From assembly GCF_018139145.2 (NCBI RefSeq), contig NC_059478.1:28427001-28491000 (forward strand): a DNA stretch of 64,000 bases. Direction: 5' to 3'. This document shows, in pieces, positions 1 through 12,320 of this stretch. The position numbers and the translations under genes were made by a program. The notes below the pieces were generated by a model. It made no database searches, was not told where the DNA came from, and worked only from the letters and a program-made list of their open reading frames with translations. Source of the DNA: Gymnogyps californianus (Eukaryota > Chordata > Aves > Accipitriformes > Cathartidae). Positions within the stretch are counted from its first letter, which is position 1, and each line of letters opens with the position of its first letter.

Positions 1-3000
1 CCTCTAACTAGAAAAGAATTTCCTGCTGACTTTCGGATATTTTGACATGATCCTGCTCCTCAGCCCTCGGCATCATGTGTCTTTTCAGCAAAAGCAAGCA
101 CCTGTTTTAGAAATAGCTTGACATATAAAGGATGTCTACATACAGATCCATCACTAACAAAATAGCAAAAAAATAACAATGCATTTTACTAATATGCTTC
201 TCTTCAGTATTATGCAATTACTAAGAAGCATTTGCAGGCAAAAGTTTTAAAAATTGATGGTTCCTACATTCTTTCTTAATTATACAAAAATAAGTTCCTT
301 TACCACAAAAATTGTCTTACAAATTACTATTTTTATTATTTTTGTATGCTGTTGGTCTAAAAGCAAAAGTGTAAATCTTCAGATTAAGACATATTTAAGG
401 CATATTTAAACAGACTCAGGAAGGCATATATCCACATTTTAATTAATAGGCCTTCAAAGGCAGATACTGGTAAACTATCTATCTGGACACAAATCTGTTC
501 CCTGGTCCTCAGAAAAAAGACAAGATCTCTCATGAATTAAATATAAATGTAAATGAGGGAGATAATTTGGTTTTTTTCTGAATAAAAGTAAGGAAAAAAG
601 TGAATGTTCTTTGTTAACTGACTTCTGTGTCGAGGTAGACATAATGAACGACAGCCACAAGGAACTATAAGACTTTCTTATCCAGATATATAAGGAACAT
701 CTGAGGATAAGGATGTTGTGTGGGTTTTTCTATCACGTGAGACAATAGTGGAAATAAATGGATTTTTACGAGCCATATGAAGATTTTCCAGACAAACTGA
801 TGCCAAGAGTAGTCTGCCAGAAAAATTTGGGCTTTCTCTGCTTGATCTCCAATATTACTAAAATCCTGGACAACACACAGCAAATACAGTCTAGGAATTT
901 CAGCTATAACTTATGTAGTAAATACACCCACTCCCCTATCATCAAAATGTTGAGGATCCCAGCAAAGGGAATCCTGAATATTTTTTTTTTAATTGACAGA
1001 GGAACTATTAGTGAGGCAATTTTCTTAGATATACATTTGCTTTTGATTTTAAAACACCTTTGGCTGGAGTAAATTCAGTGTCAGTAGGATTAAATCCACA
1101 GCACATCCCTGAAGATTCCATCAAAATTCTGAGGCTGCAGGAGAAACTTGCATAAAAGTACCTGTCTTAAGCCACAAAAACTGTTTTTCAACGTACTCTG
1201 GAAAAGGAAGATGAGTGTTGCTCCTTTCTGTATATAATGGTGGATAAAAAAGCGCATCAGTCAATTGCCGCTGTGTATGAAGAGAGTTCAAATAACACCA
1301 AAATCCTTGCTCATCATCTCCCTATACATTTTGAAGGGCATGTAATGAAATGTCTGAGTAGAAGATTTGTAAGATAGCACCAGTGTATTCAGCTAACATG
1401 ACAATTCAACTGAATTTGGGACACCAACTTCAGACATCAGTATGGTCATTCCTCATTTATGATTTGGGTTTATTAACGCTCCCATAATGCAACTAATAAA
1501 AGCCATATTATGTGACGGTCTTTAGAAAAACTCCTTAAATACAGAGGTTGTACTTCACCAGCAGGACAGCTAAGTCACAAAATAAAACTGCAAGTTAATC
1601 ATCAGACCTCTTAATTCTGAATTATACAATGCATTTGTTCCTGCAAATTGCTCCAATAAAGTACTAGCAACAACACCAAAATGAAAAGGTTGTCAGCTAA
1701 CATGCAGCCCAAAGAGGCACATAAAAAAAAAAGCCATGAGTCAACAAGTTGCACAGCCTCACTTAGAAGTTTGACTCAGAGGTATCACTTAATGCATACG
1801 CATTGCACTGGGGTTCAGATTCCCATCACAGCTTGCTGGCGGGAAGTGTCATCGCTCAACTCTTCCCTGCTTTCCATTAGGCACTTGCTGCATGGGCTTC
1901 CGCTCTGTGCCACCTGGCATTTCCATTTCCATAACAGCTCAGGGAAGAACCCACAGTACAAGTGCTTCCTCTCTGCGAGTTCAAATGGTGAAACACATAC
2001 TGCTTGCAGTATTGCAAAATCCTGACTTGTAGGTAGGTTTTGGCAGTCTTAGCCAGTGGCTAATTTTTACATAATCTCACAGGTCTCAGCATAGACATGC
2101 AATGCTGGTGGCTAACTAAACTGAACTACGTAGTCCAAACAAAGGATCCTTGCTTCTGCCATGCCCCCAAAGATCCTGTATATTTAACAAGCCTTCCTGT
2201 TCTGCATTTTTACTTTACTGTAAAGCATGTATTTGGATTTGGGACAATTCCAGGCAGTATTTACCTATCATTTGCAAGAAATTGAACTAAAATAACAAAA
2301 ATGCTATTTTCTGTTCTTGCTGCCTCAGTACCTTCCCTATCACGAAGATTTTATGTGAGAAAGGAGTCACCTGTTACTTCTTTCACTTTCTGGCTCAGTA
2401 CGAGTACAAATTCCTCCTCTCAGTCTCATGAGATGCTAAAGCGCTTTCTCATAAAAGCTTCTGCACCACAGTCATTACTCTGTTTTCATGGAGAGATTGT
2501 GACAGGACCAGAAGGAACAGTAAAACAAGAAAAAGTGAAAAACAGACTTTGGGATAGGACAGGAAACAGATAAAATTCAAATGTTTGTTTTTCAGAACAG
2601 AATTAAAGATACATGAAATTGATGGTTGACAATCATTTATGGACCTTGAATGATTGACTGCAAATTAGATTTAAACTTACCATTATTTCAGAATAGTTTG
2701 GAATCTGAGCTGAATATTTTCCAAGGCCTAATAGTAGGAATTTGATAACATTATGCAAAGTAGTATATCCAGCATAATACTAAACCACCATAGAATAAAA
2801 CAGAAACAGCAATCACTGCTATAATATGTAGGAGTTGAAGGCATGAAGCAAACACAAGCCTTTGATAAAAGTCAACATTTGCCAGCCATTACCATACAGT
2901 TACTGCAGATACCTCCCATTCTAAGTGAAGAAAAAAACAATGAATCGTTATATACTACTATGAAATAACTGATGGCATGTTTATGACCTTTTCAGATCAA

Positions 3001-3314
3001 AAGCAAATTATAGCTTATAATGAGAATATTTACACAATAATGTGAATTCAGTATGCTGCATATCAAATTTAACCACAAATCAGGAATTGGAACGGTAAAA
3101 TGCCACACAGTACTTCATTATGATTCAGGATAGCCAGGTGATAATTCTAGTGCTTTGCTGATTATAATTTCTTGAGCACATAATGTAATGAAAGAAAAAA
3201 TGGGAACAGTGGAAACATTTTGGCATGATTAAATGGCCACTGTGTTCAAACAAAAGTTCTGATCTAAATCTATTCTGAATTAAATAGCTGCCAGAAAGAA
3301 GATTAATCTAACGC
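1..3314. other. Unique AT-rich noncoding DNA
   Basis: I see no gene, repeat family or RNA here. There is a T-run of 10 at 981-990. The longest open frame (1681-2025, plus, 114 codons) resembles no family I know and lies in a slightly GC-richer patch at about 1740-2000. A second frame at 2301-2573 has a serine-rich, low-information translation. Neither shows convincing splice-site or start context. Confidence 0.6.
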
Positions 3315-3435
3315 CTGGGCAGTGGAATGGGACTTGTGATTTGGCTTCCCTTTCCAGCCCCATGGGACTCTGCACCAAACCATTATTTTTTAGAGTTTTC
3401 GTATCCATTTGTAAAATGGACATCATCATACATTT
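3315..3435 (+). mobile_element. MIR/CORE-SINE-like remnant
   Basis: The block runs from a GGGACTTGTG-type 5' part (about 3329) to CCATTTGTAAAATGGAC at 3405-3421. That last string is close to the 'ccatctgtaaaatggg' signature of MIR and related CORE-SINEs, and it is followed by a short ATC/ATA-rich run as expected. The 5' half is badly decayed. Such elements are ancient, tRNA-derived and non-autonomous. Assignment is by remembered consensus. Confidence 0.55.
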
Positions 3436-3790
3436 TACAGCCAATGTACTGACTTAGTAACACACTCAGGAAACAGATAGTAGTATATCTACCTTTTTCC
3501 AACAGCAAGTCTAACACAGAGGGTCCTAATGTAATTGAATGTGGACGGCATGATGTAAGAATTAAAACTTAACCCAAATAAAATAGATATTTGACACACA
3601 AGGGTATTTTTTATGTATTTTAAATGTGAGTATGATTTAGTTAAGTTTTATTAAGCTTTCTGCTCCATACCTTTACAACTACAATATAAACAAAAATTTA
3701 TGTTGTCAAAACACTGAGTCTAAATTGTATTGCTTTATTTCTACTATAATAAATATAGCAGATATGGCTGCATTAGAAACGTATAGCAAT
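3436..3790. other. Unique noncoding spacer
   Basis: AT-rich sequence between a SINE remnant and the CR1 copy. No recognisable feature. Confidence 0.6.
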
Positions 3791-4598
3791 ACTTTGCAGA
3801 TGGAGGGGACCAGACTTGGGGGACCAGTCAACATGTTGAAGGGCATGGCTGCCATCCAGGCTGGAGGAATGGGCAGGCAGGAGCCTTATGAAACTCAGCA
3901 AGGAGAAATGCAAAGTCCTACAATCCCTCGCAATGACAAGGGGCTGGGAACTGACTGACTGCGGAGAGACCAAGTTTCATATGAGCCAGTCGTGCATTAG
4001 CAGCAAAGAAGGACAACAGCATCCTTGGCTGTATGAACAGGAGCATGGCCAGGAGATCTAGGGAAGCAATTATCCCTCTCTACTCAGCCCTTGTCCAGTT
4101 TTGGCCCCTCCAATACAAGAAAGGCATTGAACAACTGGAGCAAGTTCAGCAGAGGGCCACCAGGACGATCGGGGGCTGAAGCACTTGCTCTGAGGCTGGG
4201 GGAACAGGGCTTGTTCAGCCTGGAGAAGAGACAGCTTCATGGGGACCAACCAGCAGACACCTGTGCCTACAAAGAGGTTATGCAGAAGAGAGAACAGGCT
4301 CTTCACAGTGGTGCATCCCGGGAGGATGAGCAACAACTGACATAAACTGAAATTAGAGCAGCTCTGACTGCATAGAAGGAGAAACTTTTTCCCCATGAGG
4401 ACAGCCAAGCAGTGGAGCAGGCTGCACAGAGGGGTTGTGCCATCGCCAACCTTGGAGGTTTTCAAGATCCGACTGGATAAAGCCCTGAGCAACTTGGTCT
4501 GATTTCTCAGCTGGGTCTGCTTTGAGAAGGAGGTTGGACTGGAGATCTCCTGAGGTCCTTTCCAACCTCAATTATTCTGTGATTCCATGATTCTGTAA
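3791..4598 (+). mobile_element. CR1 LINE, 5'-truncated, 3' end intact
   Basis: This is the best-preserved repeat of the window. It begins at TTTGCAGATG inside the C-terminal part of the former reverse-transcriptase frame. The plus frame over 3800-3870 still reads LGGPVNMLKGMAAIQ, close to the LGG..D.LEG.AAIQ stretch of CR1 ORF2. It continues through the typical 'cctctactcagccctt', 'ttgttcagcctggagaagag' and 'ctgagcaacttggtctg' blocks. It ends in a TTGGACTGGAGATCTCC segment and the imperfect ATTCTGTGATTCCATGATTCTG tail repeat at 4573-4594. Frameshifts and stops make it inactive. 5' truncation is the usual outcome of target-primed reverse transcription. The open frames on both strands here (4070-4492 minus, 4091-4345 plus, 4353-4571 minus) are by-products of the element. 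Confidence 0.95.
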
Positions 4599-6295
4599 TT
4601 AACTGAGCACGAACTCTAAGCTGTGGAGAAATTAAATTGCTTTCTTCTTACCCCAAACCCCTGCCAAACTATTTTTTTTCTAATTATTTTTGAGTAATGA
4701 CAGGGAGCACTAGTTTGTAGTGCTCTCTGGTAAATAAAGCTATGTAACTTACATTACTTGATTGACTGCATAAAATTTGACGTATTATAACTGATGCAGT
4801 GAAGAAAGCGTGTGGATTTATTGCCAGCTGTGTATATTTTTATACTGAAACTGCCTGTGACACAGACCAATTTAAGAAAGGAAGAAACCAAGTCAGTAAA
4901 CTTGCATAGCTGGATACACAATCAAAGACCAGTTTCCCAACTTTAAATTTCCTGCATATTTACTAAAGCATTGTTTCATGCACTTTTCTCTTGTAGCTCC
5001 CAATCTTAAAGGCAATAGAAACTGCAGCAGAAGAAACTGTGAAGTTCAATAGTTATAAACTTATCCTAAATTGCATTATACATTTTTAGATGGACCTTTA
5101 ATAATTCGCATACAAGCAGTTCTGTGGAATCTCATGCACAGAAAACAATAAATTATGTTATTGGGCAAGGGCTTGGACGTGGAGGTAGAAGACTCTCTGT
5201 ATATATTCTGTCAAACGTAGGTGCCAGATGACCTGCACGTTTGGAGGCTTTAGAAAACCAAATGGAAATGATTCTACAAAGAACGGAGGCCGTGATCTCT
5301 TCACAGCCTATTCATATTCCCTTGCCCTTCCTGCCTGCTTGGCCGGGATTATCTATTTGGACTTCACATAGAGAAGGTTAAGCATACAAAAACCACAGAT
5401 CTTTTATCCACCTCAGATGCAAGCTCATATGTCTTCCTTAGTGGCTGAATATGTATACCGTGCTCACAGTAGCCCTGTGCTAGGCTGCTATCTTGTCCCA
5501 TAAGGGAGTTTTGATTGCATTTGATTTAGTTTTTAGGCTCTCTAGATCAAATGAGAGAATAACCATGATCAGCCAACCCAGAAGAAATAGAGTTAAGACA
5601 GTCATGGCTAAGTTGTAGCTGTTTTTCTCTCCTTAGTATGCATCCTCGTGAAAGCAGCCAGGGTGGCTTATTGGCTCTCCTATCCTGGATATTGACAGAA
5701 TGAGGTAGAAGCTAATGGCTGAATGCAGCAATAGGCCTCGTAGCAAAAAAGCAAAATAAGTACATTGCACACAGCTCTATTTTTTATTAAATACAGTTTA
5801 GAGCCTGGCATTAAGGGTGTTGTTTTTTGTTTTTCTAAAAATCCCAGATCGTTTGAGGACAGGCTGCCAAGTTCATCCATCAACTCAGCCACTGAAATAT
5901 TTGTGTTCTAAAAAATTTATACAGCATGAGTTCTCCACAACCTGCAACTGTGGGGACTTTTAGTTTTAAATTATAGTCTTCCACTTCAATTCAATCTTTT
6001 TTAAAAAAAGGATAGGACTGCATTTGAGAAAAACAAGTTTGCCTTCTGTGGGCTACATGGCCTTGAAAAGAACAGGTATTTTCTGTAGGATGGAGGTCCT
6101 AGAGGCTGGAGGATAGGAATTTTAAGCATATATTTAGTTGTGCCCATGTTAGAGTTACAGTTTTCTTCCGGGAAATCTCATTTTCTGTTACCATGAGTCA
6201 AAATGTTCTACAATGAACTCTGACTTCTCAGAAACAGAATTTTAGGCAACGAAATGTTTCATTCTACAATAAACACACACCTTCAACTTTTGTTT
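4599..6295. other. Unique noncoding DNA
   Basis: No recognisable gene or repeat family. A small hairpin lies at 4705-4725: GAGCACTA and TAGTGCTC separated by five bases. A somewhat GC-richer patch at 5160-5345 has no open frame of note. Confidence 0.6.
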
Positions 6296-6371
6296 TCATA
6301 GAATCAGAATAATTCAGGTCAGAAGCAACCTTGGGAGGTTATCTCATTCAAGCTCCTGCTCAAAGCAAGTT
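6296..6371 (-). mobile_element. CR1 LINE 3'-end fragment
   Basis: Read on the plus strand it starts TCATAGAATCAGAATAATTC, then AGGTCAGAAGCAACC, and ends CTCCTGCTCAAAGCAAG. This is the reverse complement of the terminal 70-80 bases of avian CR1, in which the ATTCTATGA tail repeat precedes the 'ggaccagcaggtt' region when read from the element's own strand. Only the 3' tip survives, as is usual for CR1. Confidence 0.8.
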
Positions 6372-9300
6372 TTATATTCAATAAGGAAATATAGGCTATG
6401 TATAATGATTATGCTGGAACTTAATTAGCCTGGAAAAGATAGCATCCTAACCTCTGTCCAGTTCTCTTTAGCGTAGAAGGATGACATACAGTCTGAAGTG
6501 TACAAGAATATAGCCTGCATTGTGAAACAAAAATAGATCTGACACAAATGTCATAAGGCATAAAACAGTACAGGGAAGTTGAAAAGGTAAAGCTGAAGTT
6601 TGCACATGAAACAATATAGACAATTTGTGTTGAAAAATCTCCCTTCATGACAAGTTTCTCTTTTCAAAATAATTCAACTTTTTTAAGAACAGTAAAAGGG
6701 AGAAAACACTGATGTCAGATAAGAAAGTGATTACCATCAGTTTATTAAGGGAACATCCATCAAAATGCATTTCAAATGCATTAAAATCTGTGCAAGTATC
6801 TACACAAGCTTCTGATTTTATTTCGTTATAATTAAAAAGAGAATAAAGTCGGAGAAATTCCTTAATTTCAGGCTTCTTAGTGCAGCAGCCCTTTATGTTA
6901 CTAGTATGAAATGCACACAAATGCTGTTTCACCCAGCCATGACCGCAGCATTGCAGTGGGCTCACAGCTGGCTCCTGAGCTTTCCCCAGCTTGCAATCTC
7001 AGCAGCCGCAAATTCAAACCGGAGCTGCAATTTTAGAAAGCAATGCATTAAATGCAAGGACTACCAGGGGCAGCTGGTTCACAGAATAGCATGGCCAGCC
7101 TTATAAAATGTCCCACCTAGGGAGAGGACCCCCTTCTCATGGGCATTAGCTCATGAGAAACTTGTGTAGTATTTAGTCTTTACCTACAATGGCTTCAGTG
7201 AGTGAAACTTCTGCCCTTTCATCAACCACTTCTCCCTGGCCATCATAACTGCACCAATGCAAGCAGAAAACATTCACTGTGCCCAGCTGGCTTCACCAGT
7301 TCATAACTTGGATACTAACAACAGCCCTGCCCATAGTGCCATTTCAGCCATACTAGTCTGTTGCTCTTAAAAGAGTTTACAACCATGAAAACCTAAGCTG
7401 CTACCTAGACCTTTTGAATGTCCAGGCTGAATAATATTTGACTGACATGAAACCTGCAGAAGATAAGGATGATATATCATTATTATCACTAAGATGCCAA
7501 AGCAGCGCAGTGACTCCTCTCCAAATTCAGTTAATTTTCCTCATTAAACCATAAGACAAAAGTGCTCACCAACACTAAAATTCTCTGCAAATCCCAATGC
7601 AAGGCATCTTACTTTTCTTCGTCTAGTAAAAGGCAATACAGGACAATCTGTAGCCAATACTGCATTTGATATCTATATGAATGTTATGCTATTCTCATAA
7701 CAGACAAACCACCAGCCTCATTGAACTTGTAACAGTAACTTGCTAGCACGTGGTAGCAAACCTGTTAGTTATGCATGATGGGGTAACTTTGTAAAGTACG
7801 CCATATGTGGAAGTTTAATTGTTATTTGTTTATTAAGCTGGTTGTAAAATTGTTAGTTATATACTAATAAAATGCTAAAAAATTTCCAATAATTAGTTAA
7901 ATATGGTGGTTGTTTTCCATAATGAACCAACCTCACACATTCTAAGCAAATATTTTCATATCCTGCACTAAGCTAAGCCTTTAGCATTGTTCAGCAGTTT
8001 AGCCTCTATGAGACTAAGGACTAAGTAAATGGCAGCATGCATATATATAATCAGAATAAGTAGTTTAACCATTCTAAAAAACTTTTGAAAGCAAAAGGTT
8101 TCTACATGGTGAAATACAGACTGATGGAACAGAAAACTAATGTAATTAGAGAATGTTAAAAGTGTGATCAAATTCTCAGCTTATATACAGTGAGCAAACA
8201 ATTTGCCTTTTATTTAGATACAGAGGACAGTTTCACTGGAGCTGATACCTCTGAAACAATATACGGCTAAAAATATTTTTGCAGTTACCACTTGCAGAGA
8301 TAAAAGCCATAAAGAGTTGGTCAAAAGCTTGTAAAGAAAAAAAACTCAAACTGAAAATTCCTGTCAGCAAAAAAATACAATGTAAACAGCTTTCTTTTTT
8401 CTTCTATACAATTTTTAAAGGGAGCTCTCTTTAACCAGTGATTAATTTCTTTTTTCTTTTTTACAATATCACACAAACACAACAAAAACACACAAATAAA
8501 ACTTTGAACACACCAACACCCTGAACTGCACATACAACTGTTACTGGCTCAGGCAACACTTAGTGACAAAGCTTATGGCTTTCCATCTGTCACCCAAAAA
8601 GCCAGCAATAACACGGTACAGCCTCAGTGCCGAGCTCAGTGACCTGCTGGATGAGGGTAGGCAGCAGTCCTTATCTGGCTGCTACAAAGCTGAGGATGGA
8701 GAATGGCTGTCCGGCACAGCCCAGCCATGCAAAAGAGCGGACAAATCCCAGTTAGGAAAACTGTCCACTTCACTCCAGAAGCATTTCTTGATAAGATCAG
8801 GAGATCAGACAGCCCATAGGACAGAGGGAGCACTGGGAGAAAGAGGAGATCATGGAAGTTCAGAAGGACCGTTCTCCTCTGGTTTGTTGGGAGCCCCTGG
8901 AAGTAGGTTATGTTCAGTCTAATTTCTTCAGCCCGTGTGAAATGAACTGTTCTTCTCAACACAGGCAAAAAACACCATTTTGCGCATGCAAAGAGTTTCC
9001 TAGGCCAAAGATAAAATTGTATATCAATGTGAATCCTAGCTCTTCCCTCGAGACCAGTCTTTTAAAGTGCAAAAGCGAGGCAAGAGCAACAGTATAATAA
9101 AAAGCCTAACGCAGGGCTTCCATACTGCTATCTGTGATCTTCTAGGGAAAAATACGTGCAGCCTTTGTACAATGAGTGCATTGGACTGATTGGCCATCAG
9201 AGAATTTGCTAGTGTTCCCGCTGGACTGGGGGACATCCACAAATCACTGAAAAATACCCAAAGTCTTCAGCTTGTGCCCAGATGAGATTTTTTGATTTAA

Positions 9301-9499
9301 GAAGATGACACAACTAGGGGAAGCCCAGATATATGATTGCAGTAGCAAAGAATAATTTTCATAAACAGACAAAAGTTGTAATTAGTTTAAACCTTCCTTG
9401 TCTGTTTGTATAATATTTTTGAGCAGATGGCTTTGGCAAAGAGCTAGGATTTGCACGCCCACTTGCATTTTGCAGTGATAAAATAAAGATGAAAGACAT
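6372..9499. other. Unique noncoding DNA
   Basis: No gene recognised. A perfect 8-bp stem TTCTCATG/CATGAGAA lies at 7134-7159. Pyrimidine-rich sequence at 8390-8462 is followed by A/C-rich low-complexity sequence at 8470-8522. The GC-richer patch 8560-8970 carries overlapping open frames on both strands (119 codons plus, 110 codons minus). Their translations resemble nothing I know, and overlap on both strands argues against coding. Confidence 0.55.
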
Positions 9500-9560
9500 A
9501 TCTTAGGTCATCCAGTCCATTGCCCTATCAGTGAGGGATTGATCCTTGCAACATGTAAAC
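9500..9560 (-). mobile_element. Possible CR1-like 3'-end remnant
   Basis: AGGTCATCCAGTCCATTGCC at 9505-9524, followed by a GTGAGGGATTGATCC-type segment, resembles the reverse complement of a CR1 3' end ('ggtcatccagtccaaccccctgc'). The terminal ATTCTATGA repeat is missing and the match is short, so this is a weaker call than the copy at 6.3 kb. Confidence 0.5.
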
Positions 9561-11489
9561 CAGCAGCCAACTATTTGCCATCTGATGCACGCAGTTATCC
9601 AAACAGAAGGGATCTATAGGGAAGATCACTAGGCATATAGAGAGGGGAGTGAGATGCATAAGAAATCAGAAACGTTTACATTGGTAAAGGAAAAAATATT
9701 TACTGCAGAATTAGCCTCATGGAGACTCAATAGTCACAAGAGAGCAAGACTTCAGTTATAAAAATTAAATGCTTTGTAAGATGGGGATTTAAAACATCTT
9801 ATAGTTAGTAGTAAGATGTTGGTCTTGCCATCATTGCAGCAGTGGCATCTCTGCTCCTTCCAATATTTGTGAAGAAATGGCAAGGGAATTAGATTCATCC
9901 TTGCAAAGTTAGAATTTTTGCAACCACAGTTAACTGTATAGCTTTCATGCAGCCTTCCTGATCCTGAAACACGGGCAGTTGGTAATGCTTTCATACGTGG
10001 ATTATGAGAGACCTGCATAATGATGACTGCTCCAGATATTTCTAGAAAATGTTTTATTTTACTAGTTATTTACCATTTATTCAACGCTATAGTCTCCTCT
10101 ATTTTCATTACTAAATTTCTTTTCTTTTATGCTGTTTGTTTCTAAAAGTTCTCCCTGACAGTTGTCTATGGTCAAAACCAGACTGAAATAATGATTTAGA
10201 CTGTTCCTACCATAACAATTTAGATTGTCCCTTTCCTTTTTGCATTTAAATACATAGCCATTCTGCAGGTCCTTTATCAATTCAGCTCCTACATAATCCA
10301 TATTTAGCAGTTTCATTTACTATAAAAAGCATGCAATACTTCCTGTAAAGAACAGTTCTGCAAAACAAAGGCAAAACATACATAACTCCATACTGTGTGT
10401 CAATCCACACAAGTGAAAATCTTTATTATATTTTATTTATATATACATTTTAAAAAAACTCTTTCCATTTGATTTTCTCTCTCAGATATGTACTTAGCAT
10501 GTAAATATTCTAATTATTATTTGAATGATGGCAAGTGAAAAGCCCCAGTAGCCTATTGATGAGTGCTTATCACATCTCTCATTCTCATTTGTGCACTTCT
10601 AAAGCCCCTTCTGAGCTTGTATTTCAGCATTTTCCTAAAAATAATGGGAACTATAATTAGAACCTAGTAGTAACAAGACTTAACAAATAACAGTCAAAAG
10701 AGAGCCACCGACAGCTAAAATACAGAAGAGGAGGAACATCAAGGCCATATATCAGTGAGAACTCTCTATAAATCAGAGCAGCACAAACACTGCTCAGACC
10801 TCTGGTAAGTGTTTACATCAGAAATGCATAGGTTAGATTGACAGATTAGATAAATAAGTCTATTCTTTTCTGTCTGAAAGGGAAAAGATACAATGCCGGG
10901 TACACACATTACAATAGAAGCTTTTGGCTTATTACTCAAGAAGGGAATAATTTGAGACCTTCTCTTTAACAACAAAATGGAAAATGGTCCTTTACATGCC
11001 TTCCATAGATTTTCTCACTGTGTAAGGCTACTGCCATTGAATAACACTGACCTCATATCCAGAAAAAAAAAAAAAATCAAGAAAGAAAAGAAAAAAGATA
11101 GTTCTTTCCTTAAGGAGAGGAGGCATTTTAAAATTATAGACCTGTAATACCTAGACTTAACCACATCATACACAAGACATGAAAAAAAAATCTTGTAAAT
11201 ACACTTCTGGCTAGATAACAAAGGTAAGTACCACCCAGAAACCTTACTTCTGCTTTACTTTCATCTGCTTACTTATTTTTAGGTTTAGCTGGATAGAGAC
11301 TCTGAAGTGAGGGCAACAGAAATTAAAACATCAGGAAAAAATTACTTATGCATAAAGAAATAGCACAGATAAGGCCAGGGGCTATATCAGTTTTTCCTAG
11401 AACAAAAATACCTATTTTGTATGTCCTATCATAGGACTTCAGTGTCTTCCAACATTATGAAATACACCTACACCTTTCTGAGGTGGGAC
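9561..11489. other. Unique AT-rich noncoding DNA
   Basis: No gene recognised. An AT-rich stretch lies at 10420-10462. An A-run of 14 (11063-11076) sits inside an A/G-only stretch that continues to about 11098. Confidence 0.6.
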
Positions 11490-11553
11490 ACTGAAGGATG
11501 AAGGCACTAAGCATCTTACTGAAGGATGAAGGCACTAGGCATCTTGCTGAAGG
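11490..11553 (+). repeat. 28-bp tandem duplication, about 2.3 copies
   Basis: Unit 1 is 11490-11517 and unit 2 is 11518-11545. They differ at a single base (ACTAAGC versus ACTAGGC). A partial third copy (GCTGAAGG) follows at 11546-11553. Because 28 is not a multiple of 3, the duplication gives two overlapping open frames that both begin MKAL. Neither should be read as a gene. Confidence 0.95.
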
Positions 11554-12224
11554 CTGTTCAAATACCAGGTGCAAAGTTGAGGGCAGACCTCAGAGTTGGC
11601 GTCCTCCCAACATTGCATTCTTTCACTATAAGTGCGTACTTTCTCCCATTCCTGAGATCAGAGAAATCTCAATATACCAAAGAAAATCCTGCAGATTTTG
11701 AAGCAGTCGAGCTATTTTCTAGACCAAAATGTCTGCTGAAATACCCTGTCTACTTTGGTAACCAGACATCTACAGTATTGCAAAGCTGATTACATAAAGC
11801 AGCACAAAGACCCAGTGACTGTCAAAAGCAAAGTGATGATAATAACAGGTACTTCTTGTTCGGCCTTCTCCAGCCCATGAAATCTCCTTTGATACTAACA
11901 AAAATAAAACACAACAAGTCAAAATTTAATAAAGGAATTTCTCCAATAAGGATGAAATTGCAGAAATTGTGCCACATATCAGCATCCTGACTATAACAAA
12001 AATTGCCCAAAAAGTGGAGGTTTTGTCTGGTTTTATCCACTAAGTAGGCAAAACCAGTGATGATACGGGTCTGCACAAATTCAGCGTTACCAAAAAATCC
12101 TGACTTGTTTTACATTTTACTCAAGCAAGGGATATAGTCTGCAGTAGTAGTAATACTCATTATTAAATTATTTAATCCTTTGCATTTATTCTGAACCTTC
12201 CTTATGAGCATTTGAAAGGTCTTA
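11554..12224. other. Unique noncoding DNA
   Basis: Nothing recognised apart from short open frames with uninformative translations. Confidence 0.6.
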
Positions 12225-12320
12225 TAGGTATTGACTTATTCAACAATGCTCTACAATGTAGGAATGCATTTATATTTCTACTTCATGGGAGGGGAAACTG
12301 CTCAGATTGCATATGGGATG
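12225..12320 (-). mobile_element. MIR/CORE-SINE-like remnant
   Basis: AACAATGCTCTACAATGTAG at 12242-12261, followed by a T/A-rich ATTTATATTT run and GGGAGGGGAAACTG at 12287-12300, matches the minus-strand pattern of MIR-type elements ('aacaaccctgtgaggtag', 'attattatccc', 'agatggggaaactgaggc'). It is strongly diverged, and an L2-type origin is possible because MIR and L2 share their 3' part. Confidence 0.55.

Noticed and set aside
4070..4492. 140-codon minus-strand open frame
   Set aside because: It is the antisense reading of the CR1 copy at 3791-4598.
8563..8968. Opposed 119- and 110-codon open frames
   Set aside because: Mutual overlap on both strands and absence of any domain suggest a composition effect.
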